Source of the DNA: Ch128b sp964527925
GTDB taxonomy: Bacteria; Bacteroidota; Ignavibacteria; Ch128b
Direction: 5' to 3'
Assembly: GCA_964527925.1 (NCBI GenBank)
Contig: CAZGQO010000014.1
Location: 1-64,000, forward strand
DNA: 64,000 nt
Position numbers and translations under genes: made by a program
Shown: one piece after another, positions 27,553 to 36,884 of the stretch
Numbering within the stretch: the first letter of the stretch is position 1
Layout of the letters: every line of letters begins with the position of its first letter
Notes under the pieces: generated by a model
Told to the model about the DNA's origin: nothing
The model's database searches: none
The model's input: only the letters and a program-made list of their open reading frames with translations

Positions 27553-28490
27553 TTCAATTTCTTGATTTCCACTTTGTTATAAAACGAATTAACTAAATCA
27601 AGATTACTTGAACAAACTTCAAATTGAGATGCATTTGCTGTTCCGCAGGCAGTAGCCCATCTTAACATTTCTTCAAAAGGCAAATTATTGTGAAGTGCAT
27701 AAATGAATCCTGCCATAAATGCATCACCCGAACCTGTTGAATTTACAGTTTCAATTTGCGGGGGAAATATTTCATATAAAAAACCGTGATTAATTGCAAA
27801 AGACTTTTTATCACCATTGGTTATCATAAAAATTTTTATTCCGTTATTGTTTACATCTTTCAAGAATCTGAGAATATCCTTTTCATCGTGGAAGGAAATT
27901 TTTAAGGACGATTGTAATTCATCAAGATTTGTGTGAACGATTTTGGGATTTAGTTTTAAAACATCAGAAAGATGATCACCATAAACATCCACAAGTGTAA
28001 TTTTATCGTTATGCTCAGAGAGTTTTATTAGTTCAGAGAAAATTTTTAATTCATCTTCTGGATTTTGAAACTCTGGCGAACTTCCTGAAAAAATCACCAT
28101 CTCTGAATTTAGAATTGCCTTAGAAGATTTTTGAATAAACTGATTTGCTTCATCTGCAGTAACAACAGGGTCAGGAGCAAAATAACTTTCTTTGATTACG
28201 GAATCTTCGACTATCACAAAACCTTCTCGAGTTTCATCACCAATCTGTTGAAATGAATTTTTTATCTGTTCTTTGATAAGAATTGATTTTAGTTTCCTGC
28301 CATTATCTCCACCAAGAAATCCAGTTGCAAGATTATCAATCTTAAACTGATTTAATTGTCTTGAAACATTTATTCCTTTACCGCCTGCATTAACAATTAA
28401 TTTGTATGATCGATTTACTTTTTTCTTTTCTATTTTTTTGAAAAAAAGAACTTTTTCGAGAAGCGGATTAAGTGTAATTGTGAGAATCAT
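27549..28490 (-). CDS. PfkB family hexose kinase (1-phosphofructokinase-like)
   Basis: A 313-residue sugar kinase of the FruK/LacC branch. It opens with MILTITLNPLLEK and has NAGGKGINVSRQL for substrate binding and NSTGSGDAFMAG near residue 245 with the catalytic Asp. The expected Asp of the opening NPxxDK motif is Glu (NPLLEK), which may affect substrate preference. It is the second of two PfkB kinases in a row (15-bp gap). Confidence 0.87.
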   Translation of the reverse strand: MILTITLNPLLEKVLFFKKIEKKKVNRSYKLIVNAGGKGINVSRQLNQFKIDNLATGFLGGDNGRKLKSILIKEQIKNSFQQIGDETREGFVIVEDSVIKESYFAPDPVVTADEANQFIQKSSKAILNSEMVIFSGSSPEFQNPEDELKIFSELIKLSEHNDKITLVDVYGDHLSDVLKLNPKIVHTNLDELQSSLKISFHDEKDILRFLKDVNNNGIKIFMITNGDKKSFAINHGFLYEIFPPQIETVNSTGSGDAFMAGFIYALHNNLPFEEMLRWATACGTANASQFEVCSSNLDLVNSFYNKVEIKKLN

Positions 28491-28505
28491 TATTAGTTCG
28501 CTTCC

Positions 28506-29438
28506 TTATAATGATTTAAGATTAAAATATTTTTGATTTTGAAATGCTGAAGTTGAACCAAATTCAGTAGTTGCTAAAGCACCAAAATAATTTCCAATTC
28601 TGCCGCAATCACATAAATTCTTTCCTGATAAAAGTCCAAATAAAAATCCACCTGCGAAAGCATCACCTGCACCAGTTGAATCAATTGACTTTACTTTGAA
28701 AGAAGGAACTTCAATTTTCATTGAGTCTTTCGAAATGATAGAACCTTTTGCACCAAGTTTGCATGCAACAATAGTAATTCCACTATCGTGAAGAAACTTC
28801 AATGCATCATTGATATTTTTTCTTTTAGTAAGATTTATAATTTCATCTTTGTTGCCCATCAGAGTGTCAATATAAGGAAGAGAATATTTTAGCTTTTCCA
28901 TCCATAAATTTTCTGTATCCCATGCAAGATCAACTGAAATTATCACTTTCTTATCTTTAGCAAATTTCAAAAGTTTAGCCATTGGTTTTCCATCAAGTGA
29001 AGGTAAAAGATTTGCACCTCCAATGTGAAGAATTCTTGATTGTGAAATAGTTTTTAGGTCGGACTGATTAACTTTTATTTCTTTGTTTGAACCAGCGGAA
29101 TGAAAGTAACTTCGTTCTCCTTTTTTATTAATCAGAAGAATTGAAGTTGAAGTTTGAAATTTTTTGCTTTTCGATATTTTAGATGTATCTACACCATTTT
29201 GTTTCAAATAGTTGACCACATAATCTCCAAATAAATCATCACCCACACAACCAATCAAAGATGTCTTAATTCCACATCTTGCAAGAACAATAGAAGTATT
29301 TGACCCACAACCACCAGTGAAATAAGGAAAGTGGTCAATGTTGATTGCCTGTCCTTTTGATGGAATTTTTGTTACATCTGGAATGAAGATATCGAAAACA
29401 ATTGTACCAATAACAGTTATATCAGAATGGATTGGCAT
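28506..29438 (-). CDS. PfkB family carbohydrate kinase
   Basis: A 310-residue ribokinase-type enzyme. It has FTGGCGSNTSIVLAR near the N-terminus and IDSTGAGDAFAGGFLFG near residue 245 with catalytic Asp. Substrate unknown; adenosine/ribose or fructose-type sugars are possible. It lies 3 bp after the GWxTD gene and 15 bp before the second kinase, so all three are likely co-transcribed. No transporter or sugar isomerase is adjacent. Confidence 0.88.
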   Translation of the reverse strand: MPIHSDITVIGTIVFDIFIPDVTKIPSKGQAINIDHFPYFTGGCGSNTSIVLARCGIKTSLIGCVGDDLFGDYVVNYLKQNGVDTSKISKSKKFQTSTSILLINKKGERSYFHSAGSNKEIKVNQSDLKTISQSRILHIGGANLLPSLDGKPMAKLLKFAKDKKVIISVDLAWDTENLWMEKLKYSLPYIDTLMGNKDEIINLTKRKNINDALKFLHDSGITIVACKLGAKGSIISKDSMKIEVPSFKVKSIDSTGAGDAFAGGFLFGLLSGKNLCDCGRIGNYFGALATTEFGSTSAFQNQKYFNLKSL

Positions 29439-29441
29439 ATC

Positions 29442-30731
29442 TCATCGATATTTAAACCACTCTGAAAAATCTCGATTCAAAAGTCGGTAGTCACCAAAAC
29501 CCGTGTAGTCAACAAAAATAAAACTGCGATTTAAAGTGTAATACTCCCAGATTTCGTAAGCAGGTGAGTCATAATTGAATGGACGTCGTTCTACATTATT
29601 TGGAGGACCAAGAATAATGAACACCATACCCATATCGCTTTTCCAGCCTTCAATATAAGTTGAAAAATGTTCGTTAGCATATTCAACTCTTCCGTAATAC
29701 TCATCCATTAATTCATTCTCTTCAGTATTTGGAGTTGGGTCCTTTGATTTCCAGAAATCCATAAATTTTTCATATTTCTCCTGCTGATTTTCAATTTTAA
29801 GCAGTTCATTAATTTTATCACGAGATGTAATGTAAATCATCTGTTCAATGGCTTTATTCAAATCAACAATGCTTCGAGGCACACCAACCCATCTCGAAAA
29901 AATTCTCTTTGAAACTGCATAAGAATTTTTTGATAATGAATCAGCAGATCTGGCGGTGATTGTGATTAAATACTCACCTATTGTGAAATCTGATTTTTCT
30001 ATCTTTAGAAATATTGGATTTTTCCTGTAAGGAAGTGAATAAGATGTATTGAATTCAAAAATTGTTTTGCCTTTTGAATTCGTAATTCTGCAATTGATGT
30101 TGAAGTTTGTATCTGTTGAGTTATTATAGAATTCCCAGAAAATATAAAATCCATTCTCACTGAAAATTATGTTATTTGTGATGTTTGGAATAACTTCCTT
30201 CTTCAAATCAATTTCTGAATACTTTGAAACAAGCAGAAGATCACTAAGGGCAAACAGCTCTCTGAATGCTCTTACATTCAATTCTGTTTCGGCCTTTGCA
30301 TTTTTCTTTGACTCATTATCCTGAACTGAAATTTTTAGTTTATACGTACCAGGAACTAATCGGTAAGACCTTTGAGTGATATTGCTTCCATTTCTTGAAA
30401 TAGACTCAGAGTAAGTATTCAAAACAATTTTTTCATTCCAGATTTTTTCCGTGACCAGTCTATCTGTTGAATCATATACTCCAGCAACTACTTCATAAGA
30501 TGCGACAAAATAATTTCCTTCTTTAATAAAACTTAATTGAGTGTAAGGCACCTGAATGTATAAATCAACTCTTGTATGGAAAGGATCATCACTTTTGAAA
30601 TTCAATGCGTTGAAATAAAAAAACGGTATGTATGTTCTGATTCCCGTAGAATTTAAATTTTCTACCTGACCGAATATTGAATTAACTGTAGAAAAGATAA
30701 GAACTATAAAAAAGATTAATTTTTTCATCAT
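29442..30731 (-). CDS. GWxTD domain-containing secreted protein
   Basis: A 429-residue protein with a signal peptide (up to FGQ). The C-terminal domain of about 130 residues is the GWxTD domain: EGWKSDMGMVFIILGPPNN (a Ser replaces Thr) followed by YEIWEYYTLNRSFIFVDYTGFGDYRL. These proteins are widespread in Bacteroidota, Acidobacteriota and relatives and have no established function. The N-terminal part has beta-sandwich-like strands. It overlaps rimO by 4 bp. Confidence 0.87.
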   Translation of the reverse strand: MMKKLIFFIVLIFSTVNSIFGQVENLNSTGIRTYIPFFYFNALNFKSDDPFHTRVDLYIQVPYTQLSFIKEGNYFVASYEVVAGVYDSTDRLVTEKIWNEKIVLNTYSESISRNGSNITQRSYRLVPGTYKLKISVQDNESKKNAKAETELNVRAFRELFALSDLLLVSKYSEIDLKKEVIPNITNNIIFSENGFYIFWEFYNNSTDTNFNINCRITNSKGKTIFEFNTSYSLPYRKNPIFLKIEKSDFTIGEYLITITARSADSLSKNSYAVSKRIFSRWVGVPRSIVDLNKAIEQMIYITSRDKINELLKIENQQEKYEKFMDFWKSKDPTPNTEENELMDEYYGRVEYANEHFSTYIEGWKSDMGMVFIILGPPNNVERRPFNYDSPAYEIWEYYTLNRSFIFVDYTGFGDYRLLNRDFSEWFKYR

Positions 30732-32026
30732 ACCTGTCCTATTAAATCGAATTCTAATGCTTCGTCTATTTCTACTTCATAAAATTTGCCTTGTTCTAAT
30801 TGTTTGCCTGAAGTCACAATTACTGAATTATCAACTTCTGGTGCATCCCACTGAGTTCTTCCGAGAAAAGTGTCCTTTTCAATTTTTTCATCAATAATAA
30901 CTTTTAATTTTTCTCCAATTCTTGCTTCATTTTTTTGATGAGATATTTGTTGCTGTAGTTTAAGAATAATTTTTTTCCGTTCTTCTTTTATATCCTGAGG
31001 AACTGGATCACCTAAATCAAATGCTTTTGTATTTTCCTCCTGAGAATAAGTGAAAACACCCAGTCTATCAAACTCGACTTCTTTAACAAAATCAACTAAT
31101 TCTTGAAATTCTTTCTCCGTTTCTTCTGGATAACCAACAATTAAAGTTGTTCTTATTGCAACAGCAGGAATTTTTTTGCGAATCAGTTCAATTAATTCAT
31201 AAGTTCTTCTCTTACTAATTCCTCGTTGCATTGATTTTAATATCTTATCAGAAATATGTTGGAATGGAATATCGATATACTTACAAATCTTTTCTTCATT
31301 CGCAATTACATCAAGAATTTCTTCAGGAAATTTCGCAGGAAAAGCATAAAGCAAACGAATCCATTCTATTCCATCAACTTCCGTTGATTTCTTTAAAAGC
31401 TGAGCTAACTCTCTTTTTCCAAAAATATCCAACCCATAGTAAGTGGAATCCTGTGCAATAAAAATTAATTCTTTTACACCTTTGCTTGCGAGAAAATTGG
31501 CTTCCTGAATTATTTGTTCAATTGGCTTTGAGACATGTTTTCCACGAATTAATGGAATTGCACAGAATGAACATGGATTATCACAACCTTCAGAAATTTT
31601 TAGATAAGCAAAATGAGATGGAGTTGTGATTAATCTTTCACCCAGCAGTTCTTTCTTTAAATTTAATCCAAGTTCGTTAAGAACACCTTTATAATCAGTT
31701 ACACCAAAGTAAGCATCAACTTCTGGAATTTCTTCAGCAAGTTCATTTCGATATCTTTCAGAAAGACACCCCATTACAACAACTTTTTTTATGTTGCCTT
31801 TCTTCTTTAATTCAATTGCCTCAAGAATTGACCTTATGGATTCATCTTTTGCATCGTTGATAAATCCACATGTATTTATTATAACATAATCTGCTTTTTT
31901 AGAGTCGTTAATTATCTCAAGTCCATTTGCTTGAAATTGTCTTAGTAAAATTTCAGAATCGATTAGATTCTTACTACAACCGAGCGAAACGAGATTTACT
32001 TTTTTATTTCCGTTCTTAGTATGCAT
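30728..32026 (-). CDS. rimO: Ribosomal protein S12 methylthiotransferase RimO
   Basis: A 432-residue radical SAM enzyme adding a methylthio group to an aspartate of ribosomal protein S12. The N-terminal cluster-binding cysteines are in LGCSKN, NTCGF and MGCLS. The radical SAM motif is CDNPCSFC. A TRAM-like tail follows. It is the RimO rather than MiaB type: LGCSKN opens the protein where MiaB has YGCQMN; the real MiaB is at 44568. It overlaps cdsA by 11 bp and the GWxTD gene by 4 bp. Confidence 0.95.
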   Translation of the reverse strand: MHTKNGNKKVNLVSLGCSKNLIDSEILLRQFQANGLEIINDSKKADYVIINTCGFINDAKDESIRSILEAIELKKKGNIKKVVVMGCLSERYRNELAEEIPEVDAYFGVTDYKGVLNELGLNLKKELLGERLITTPSHFAYLKISEGCDNPCSFCAIPLIRGKHVSKPIEQIIQEANFLASKGVKELIFIAQDSTYYGLDIFGKRELAQLLKKSTEVDGIEWIRLLYAFPAKFPEEILDVIANEEKICKYIDIPFQHISDKILKSMQRGISKRRTYELIELIRKKIPAVAIRTTLIVGYPEETEKEFQELVDFVKEVEFDRLGVFTYSQEENTKAFDLGDPVPQDIKEERKKIILKLQQQISHQKNEARIGEKLKVIIDEKIEKDTFLGRTQWDAPEVDNSVIVTSGKQLEQGKFYEVEIDEALEFDLIGQV

Positions 32027-32846
32027 AGTTCAAATAAAAATAAATAAATGGTGATACAAACAATAAGCTGTCAAATCTATCAAGAATTCCGCCATGACCT
32101 GGTAAAATATTCGATGAGTCTTTCACTCCTGCATCTCTTTTGAACATTGATTCAATCAAATCACCTAATTGACCAACTACACCAACAACAAGTCCCATAT
32201 AGATAATATCATTCCAATTTAAAAAATCTAGCAGTATAAATTTTCCGGCAACAAAAGTTAAAACTGCAGCAACAAATCCAAAGATACTTCCTTCAATGCT
32301 TTTCTTTGGACTTATTCTTTCAAGCAATTTATGTTTCCCATAGGCGGTTCCGCCAAAATAAGCCGCTGAATCACAAATCCAGATAGCTGCAAACATCACA
32401 AAAATTATATAAGCACCTTTGAGATATTCATCAGGATTATCATTTAAAAATTTTTGACGAATTCCCACGAGTGTTGAATAAAACATACTTAACAGAATTG
32501 CACCAAAAGTTGTCAGACTGATATTTAAGAGTGAATTATTATTCTCTTTTGTCAAATTGTAAATCGAAACAAAAGCAATTAGCAAGAAAGTTACAGGAAG
32601 ATAAAATTCGAATTTTTGAGTGTAAAAAATAATCAAAACAATAAACGCATAGATAAAACTAAATAAATAATTTGGTTCGGCACCTTTCTTCTCAGACAAT
32701 TTGAAAAATTCATAAATGGTGAGAAAAATTATAGCCGCAACAAAAACAAAAAATAACCAATTTCCGAGATAAACAATTAGAAGTATCAATGGAATTGCGA
32801 TAACGCTAACAAGAACACGCTGAAGTAAATTAGGAAATTTACTCAT
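32016..32846 (-). CDS. cdsA: Phosphatidate cytidylyltransferase
   Basis: A 276-residue membrane enzyme making CDP-diacylglycerol, the precursor used by PgsA at 8532. The C-terminal signature is complete: SMFKRDAGVKDSSNILPGHG followed by GILDRFDS (about residues 235-262). Eight or so hydrophobic segments precede it. It overlaps the zinc-ribbon gene by 4 bp and rimO by 11 bp. Confidence 0.95.
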   Translation of the reverse strand: MSKFPNLLQRVLVSVIAIPLILLIVYLGNWLFFVFVAAIIFLTIYEFFKLSEKKGAEPNYLFSFIYAFIVLIIFYTQKFEFYLPVTFLLIAFVSIYNLTKENNNSLLNISLTTFGAILLSMFYSTLVGIRQKFLNDNPDEYLKGAYIIFVMFAAIWICDSAAYFGGTAYGKHKLLERISPKKSIEGSIFGFVAAVLTFVAGKFILLDFLNWNDIIYMGLVVGVVGQLGDLIESMFKRDAGVKDSSNILPGHGGILDRFDSLLFVSPFIYFYLNYAY

Positions 32847-33193
32847 TCTTCATCCTCATTCTCTTCAAATTCTTTTTCTAACTTTTCAATAATCAATAGA
32901 GCTTCTTCAACTCTATATTTAGGAACCATGACTTTAATCTCACCAAGTTCACCGCCGAGAGGAAATGAAGAATCTTTTTTATCAAGAATCATGCATTCGA
33001 TACCTGCCGATTCTAAATTTGTTTTCACCATTTCAGCTTCATAAAGTTGCGGTGAAGAAAAAACTTCTTCCCAGTCTTTATATTTCTTTTGAATTTCGTT
33101 CATCTTCTCTTTAGAAATTAGCTCTACATCGCAATCGGCACATACGGTCACTGAATTTTTATATTCAGCTCCGCAGTTAGGACAGATCTTCAT
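32843..33193 (-). CDS. Zinc-ribbon protein with DUF2007-like domain
   Basis: A 116-residue protein. A zinc ribbon at the N-terminus has CPNC (Cys4, Cys7) and CADC (Cys18, Cys21). The C-terminal part, EAEMVKTNLESAGIECMILD and later VMVPKYRVEEALLII, matches the DUF2007 putative signal-transducing domain. It ends in an acidic tail. It overlaps the CPBP gene by 17 bp and cdsA by 4 bp. Function unknown. Confidence 0.8.
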   Translation of the reverse strand: MKICPNCGAEYKNSVTVCADCDVELISKEKMNEIQKKYKDWEEVFSSPQLYEAEMVKTNLESAGIECMILDKKDSSFPLGGELGEIKVMVPKYRVEEALLIIEKLEKEFEENEDEE

Positions 33194-34112
33194 TTTGAAT
33201 ATCCTTTTGATTTAGTTTTCTCTTTTCAACTTCTCGCTTCAATATAAATAAAGTAAAAATCATTAAAAAAATTAACAACACTAATGAAAAAGCCAGAGTA
33301 CCAACGGGATAATTTAATTCAGGTTTTGCGGAAATCACATCTTCGGTTTTATAAATTCCATAGATAGTGACTGTGAAGAAATTGTTCAAGAAGTGAAGAA
33401 TCACAGAATAAAAAATTGAATCAGTTAGATAAACCAGATAAGAAAAATACGCACCGAGTAAAAATAATGGTAGAAAAGCAAATGGATTAAAATGAAAGAT
33501 TGCAAAAATTAGTGAAGTAATTACTATAGTCCAGAAGATTGAAAATCTTTTTTCGAAACTGCTTTGAACAAAACCTCTGAAAAGAAATTCTTCGCAAAAA
33601 GCAGGAACAAGAGCAACACTCAATACTATTGATGCATAGTCAAGAAAATTATCCATATAAAGAATTTCTTTATAAGATTTTTGAACGAGTTTATCGATTG
33701 TTTCCAGAAAATCCATTATTTGTTTGAAAACAGCTGAAGATGATTTCAATTGATCAATATAATATGTTTGAATATACAGATAGATTTGTGATGCAATAAC
33801 GATAATTGCCAGCCCAAGTATGGAAACCAAAAGTTCTACTGAATAGATTTTCTTTGTTCTGAAAACATTAACAAAATCATTATAAATCAACTTTGCGAAC
33901 AAAATGCTTAACAGAAGCATGAATATTATCTGACTGATCGAAGTAAAGAGTCGAACATAACCAGCATTCTCTCGAGTTATATTAAGTCCAACAAAAGCAT
34001 AAGTGATCAAACCACCAACAAACTGATACATGAAAAAAGAAACGAACAAAACAAGAAATGCCGCACCAACAGGCGAAATAGAATATTGCTGATAATTTCG
34101 TTCAAACTTCAA
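33177..34112 (-). CDS. CPBP family intramembrane metalloprotease
   Basis: A 311-residue polytopic membrane protein of the CAAX protease/bacteriocin-immunity (ABI) family. The catalytic motif is EEFLFRG near residue 190, with FAIFHFNPFAF and ILHFLNNFF supplying the histidines. Substrate unknown. It lies 10 bp after the DHS-like gene and overlaps the zinc-ribbon gene. Confidence 0.87.
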   Translation of the reverse strand: MKFERNYQQYSISPVGAAFLVLFVSFFMYQFVGGLITYAFVGLNITRENAGYVRLFTSISQIIFMLLLSILFAKLIYNDFVNVFRTKKIYSVELLVSILGLAIIVIASQIYLYIQTYYIDQLKSSSAVFKQIMDFLETIDKLVQKSYKEILYMDNFLDYASIVLSVALVPAFCEEFLFRGFVQSSFEKRFSIFWTIVITSLIFAIFHFNPFAFLPLFLLGAYFSYLVYLTDSIFYSVILHFLNNFFTVTIYGIYKTEDVISAKPELNYPVGTLAFSLVLLIFLMIFTLFILKREVEKRKLNQKDIQNEDLS

Positions 34113-34122
34113 ATTTTAACTC

Positions 34123-35073
34123 CTATTTTGAATAATGTTTTATCATCGCAGCTAAAAGTGGAATCATAATTTCGTGATGACCAGTGAACATAAATCCTTT
34201 GCCGCCATCCTGAGTCGGTCTTTGAACTACATTCACTCGTGGTCTATAATGTTGAATGAAATCAAAATTAGCTGTTGTGAAATTAAAAACTTTATGACCG
34301 AGATTTCTTGCAATAGTCAGAGCTTTCAAAAATACTTCAGGCAAAATCACATTTGATCCAATGTTCGCAACAACTCCGCCATTTCCAAGTTTTGAAACTA
34401 CTTCTGTTAAAATCTGGAAGTCAGTCAAACTTAATTTACCAATTGCCGAACCATTCACATTTGGATGTTGATGAGTTATATCTGTTCCAATTGCAGCGTG
34501 CACAGTAATTGGTTTTCCGAGTTGATAAGCATTGTAGAGTAAACTTATTTTTCGATTTTTTGCCTTACGAATTTTCATTTCGACAGCCAGTGCCTCGCCA
34601 TAACCAAGATTTGAAAATTCATATTTAGTTAAAGTTGAGTTTATGAATTCACCTGTCTCTTTTGCCATCCCGAAAGTTCCATCAGTAATCCCTGCAGCAA
34701 CATCTTCAGAAGTCTTTCCAAAGAAAGCGAGTTCCGTATCATGAATTGCACCAGCACTGTTCATCGCAATTGCACTAATGAAATCATTCTTCATCAAATC
34801 AATTAAGATAGGACTCAAACCAACTTTTATCACATGTGCACCAATCATGAAGATAACTGGTTTCCCTTTTTGCTTTGCTTTGACAATCAACTTTGAAAAT
34901 TCAATCAAATCATTCACAGCAAGAAACTTTGGAAGCGAATTAATGTAATCAGCAAAAGAATCCTTGTGGGGATCAAAAACTTTTGCGAGTAATCCAAGTT
35001 CGACTTTGCTCTTTCTCTTTTGAATTGAATATGTTTTTACTTTTGAGAGATCAATTTTTCTATATTTTGACAT
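34123..35073 (-). CDS. Conserved protein resembling deoxyhypusine synthase fold, function unknown
   Basis: A 316-residue protein with striking conserved-looking segments: MIGAHVIKVGLSPILIDLM, AIAMNSAGAIHDTELAF, AIGTDITHQHPNVNG and GSNVILPEVFLKALTIAR. The NSAGAIHD segment recalls the TTAGG segment of deoxyhypusine synthases. I recall closely related proteins in Geobacter and other phyla annotated as hypothetical, so it is a broadly conserved protein without an assigned reaction. Bacteria lack eIF5A, so a true deoxyhypusine role is unlikely. It shares one base with the upstream DUF3108 gene. Confidence 0.6.
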   Translation of the reverse strand: MSKYRKIDLSKVKTYSIQKRKSKVELGLLAKVFDPHKDSFADYINSLPKFLAVNDLIEFSKLIVKAKQKGKPVIFMIGAHVIKVGLSPILIDLMKNDFISAIAMNSAGAIHDTELAFFGKTSEDVAAGITDGTFGMAKETGEFINSTLTKYEFSNLGYGEALAVEMKIRKAKNRKISLLYNAYQLGKPITVHAAIGTDITHQHPNVNGSAIGKLSLTDFQILTEVVSKLGNGGVVANIGSNVILPEVFLKALTIARNLGHKVFNFTTANFDFIQHYRPRVNVVQRPTQDGGKGFMFTGHHEIMIPLLAAMIKHYSK

Positions 35074-35885
35074 TATAATTTTGCCTTCAAAGGTGATTTG
35101 ATATTTTCGTAAGCAGTTAACTCGCTATCAATCGAACCTATAATAACTTTGGTCTTAACTTTAACAGGAATTTTATTGTCATCATCAGTCAGCCAGATTA
35201 AAATACTTCCTTCTGATTTGAACAATCCTCCTTCCTGAACAAGCGGTTCAACGACAATGCATCTAAATTTTCCAGCTTTAACAGAGATAATTTCTTTTCC
35301 ATGATAAACTACTTCTAGATCATAAGTTCTATCTTTATAAAAATTTTGCAACTTCAGGCGATCTCCTTTTTTGAAATTTTTGAAATCCAGTGTTCTAACA
35401 TAAAAGAAAGCAGATACAATATCGTGAACATTAGGTGGTATTTTGAAAACACCTTCGGATGTTTTTGCAAGATTTCTTCTCTGATCAAAAAACGCACTGA
35501 AATCTCTTGAATATTTCCCTTCTCTTATGTGTTGCTCAAATCTCCATGGAAAAATTCCTTCAACATCAAGATATGTTTCGTATCTATCTCGAACTTTAAA
35601 GAATGGGTCGAAAGCTGGCACAGTGTTTACTTCAAATTTAATTCTGTAAACTTTTCTGCCAGCGAGAGTTTTTATTTCTGGAATTGAAAAAGTTGCGATT
35701 CCTGCTGTGACAAAACTATAGTTCACATCAAAAGTTAGTTTTTCATTTAATCCAAATGCTTTATTTTCAATTTTCCTGAATTCTGGTGGTTGGACAAAAG
35801 CAAAAGAAGAAATCACTAAAAATGTAAAGAGGGATGATTTTTTGAATTTCTTAAATTGATTAAAAATTCCTGATAGCTTTCTCAT
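35073..35885 (-). CDS. DUF3108 domain-containing secreted protein
   Basis: A 270-residue protein with an N-terminal signal or membrane anchor (SLFTFLVISSFAFV). It has the DUF3108 opening GLNEKLTFDVNYSFVTAGIATFSI and the closing LIWLTDDDNKIPVKVKTKVIIGSI. Family members are envelope proteins of unknown role. It is the first gene of the run ending at cstA. No clear TAnnTTTG promoter box was found in the region upstream. Confidence 0.85.
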   Translation of the reverse strand: MRKLSGIFNQFKKFKKSSLFTFLVISSFAFVQPPEFRKIENKAFGLNEKLTFDVNYSFVTAGIATFSIPEIKTLAGRKVYRIKFEVNTVPAFDPFFKVRDRYETYLDVEGIFPWRFEQHIREGKYSRDFSAFFDQRRNLAKTSEGVFKIPPNVHDIVSAFFYVRTLDFKNFKKGDRLKLQNFYKDRTYDLEVVYHGKEIISVKAGKFRCIVVEPLVQEGGLFKSEGSILIWLTDDDNKIPVKVKTKVIIGSIDSELTAYENIKSPLKAKL

Positions 35886-36201
35886 AAAACTTCCTGGATT
35901 TAGGTGAAAAATAAATCTGCAATTGTTTCAATTCCAAAATAATAAAAAGAAAATCTTCAAATTCCTTTGAATTGTGAAAATTTTTGGTCGATATCATTTC
36001 TTAGTTGTCTAACTTTATGCTGATTATTTATTAATTAAACTCAATAATTCAAGATATATTTTTTCGTGAGTATTTTGTTATTACTCTTTTATTATTAGAA
36101 GAAATTTAAATTGATAGGTAGACTAATTGTTGAAAATAGGGTCATTCAATTTTTCCTGAGTTGAATTTCAGTAATTTTTTCCAATCTATTTTACCATCAA
36201 T
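35886..36201. other. Gene-less stretch between DUF3108 and the restriction-modification island
   Basis: AT-rich DNA that must hold the promoter of the long (-) operon. I see no ORF, RNA gene or clear promoter box in it. It ends at the terminator of the restriction-modification genes. Confidence 0.45.
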
Positions 36202-36250
36202 AAAAAAAACCGCTGAGAAAATTCCATAGTTAATTTATTTAACACAGCGG
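36202..36250 (-). terminator. Terminator of the restriction-modification gene group
   Basis: On the minus strand CCGCTG (36245-36250) pairs with CAGCGG (36210-36215) and is followed directly by eight T. The 29-nt interior can form a smaller hairpin, GTTAA-ATAAA-TTAAC. It lies just past the second stop of the endonuclease frame. Confidence 0.7.
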
Positions 36251-36302
36251 AATATGCTTCGATAAATTATTCATTTTTCTGTTTTGCCTTATATCCAAGA
36301 GA

Positions 36303-36884
36303 TTAAATAATGTCTATGTAAAAATTTTTATCTCCGGAAATCAATTCCCAAAATTCTTGACCGCAAATTTTATAATAACCATCTTTTTCAGGATCTTTAT
36401 TCTTCTTTTTCCCAAAACAACATCCATTTATAGCAATCACTTTTTTACCAGTTCGTTGTTCTAATATCTTTTTTGCATTCTCAAAATTAATTTTTAATTG
36501 TTCAATTTGACTTGAGTTTCCCCAATTCCAACCAGCTTTCACCTCAATAATGTAGATTATGTCATATTTAATAAATTCCAAATCTATTCCTGTCAATTCT
36601 GATTTCTTTCCACCATGCACTAAACTACATACATATATTGCAAGACCTTCAATAGATTCTCCGAAAAATGTTTCTTCTTGAGATTGTAGAAAAGCATCCA
36701 CAAATCCCTTTAAAAGATCTTGAGCCGTTAAAATATTTTTAGCCCTAAATAGATACGGGTTCTTTTGAAGTAAAATTTTATCGAGATCAATCTTTTTTGT
36801 CAGATATTCTAAACGCTTTTGATGAAAAATAGAAATATTTTTTTCTACATATTCCCTAATTTCATTTAGATTTATTTGATTCAT
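36303..36884 (-). CDS. Type II restriction endonuclease (PmeII-like), C-terminus cut by a stop codon
   Basis: A 193-residue product resembling the PmeII family of type II endonucleases, from remembered family sequences. These share the NPYLFRAKN and QSQEETFFGE segments and the ending GYYKICGQEFWE. A PD-(D/E)XK site is visible: Asp101 in GIDLEF, then Glu114 and Lys116 in EVKAG. The TAA at 36303 comes just after DII. In the same frame the next codons read SLGYKAKQKNE before a second stop at 36267, and this resembles the usual family tail. The gene therefore looks truncated by one nonsense change. It starts 23 bp inside the methyltransferase pseudogene. Confidence 0.7.
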   Translation of the reverse strand: MNQINLNEIREYVEKNISIFHQKRLEYLTKKIDLDKILLQKNPYLFRAKNILTAQDLLKGFVDAFLQSQEETFFGESIEGLAIYVCSLVHGGKKSELTGIDLEFIKYDIIYIIEVKAGWNWGNSSQIEQLKINFENAKKILEQRTGKKVIAINGCCFGKKKNKDPEKDGYYKICGQEFWELISGDKNFYIDII

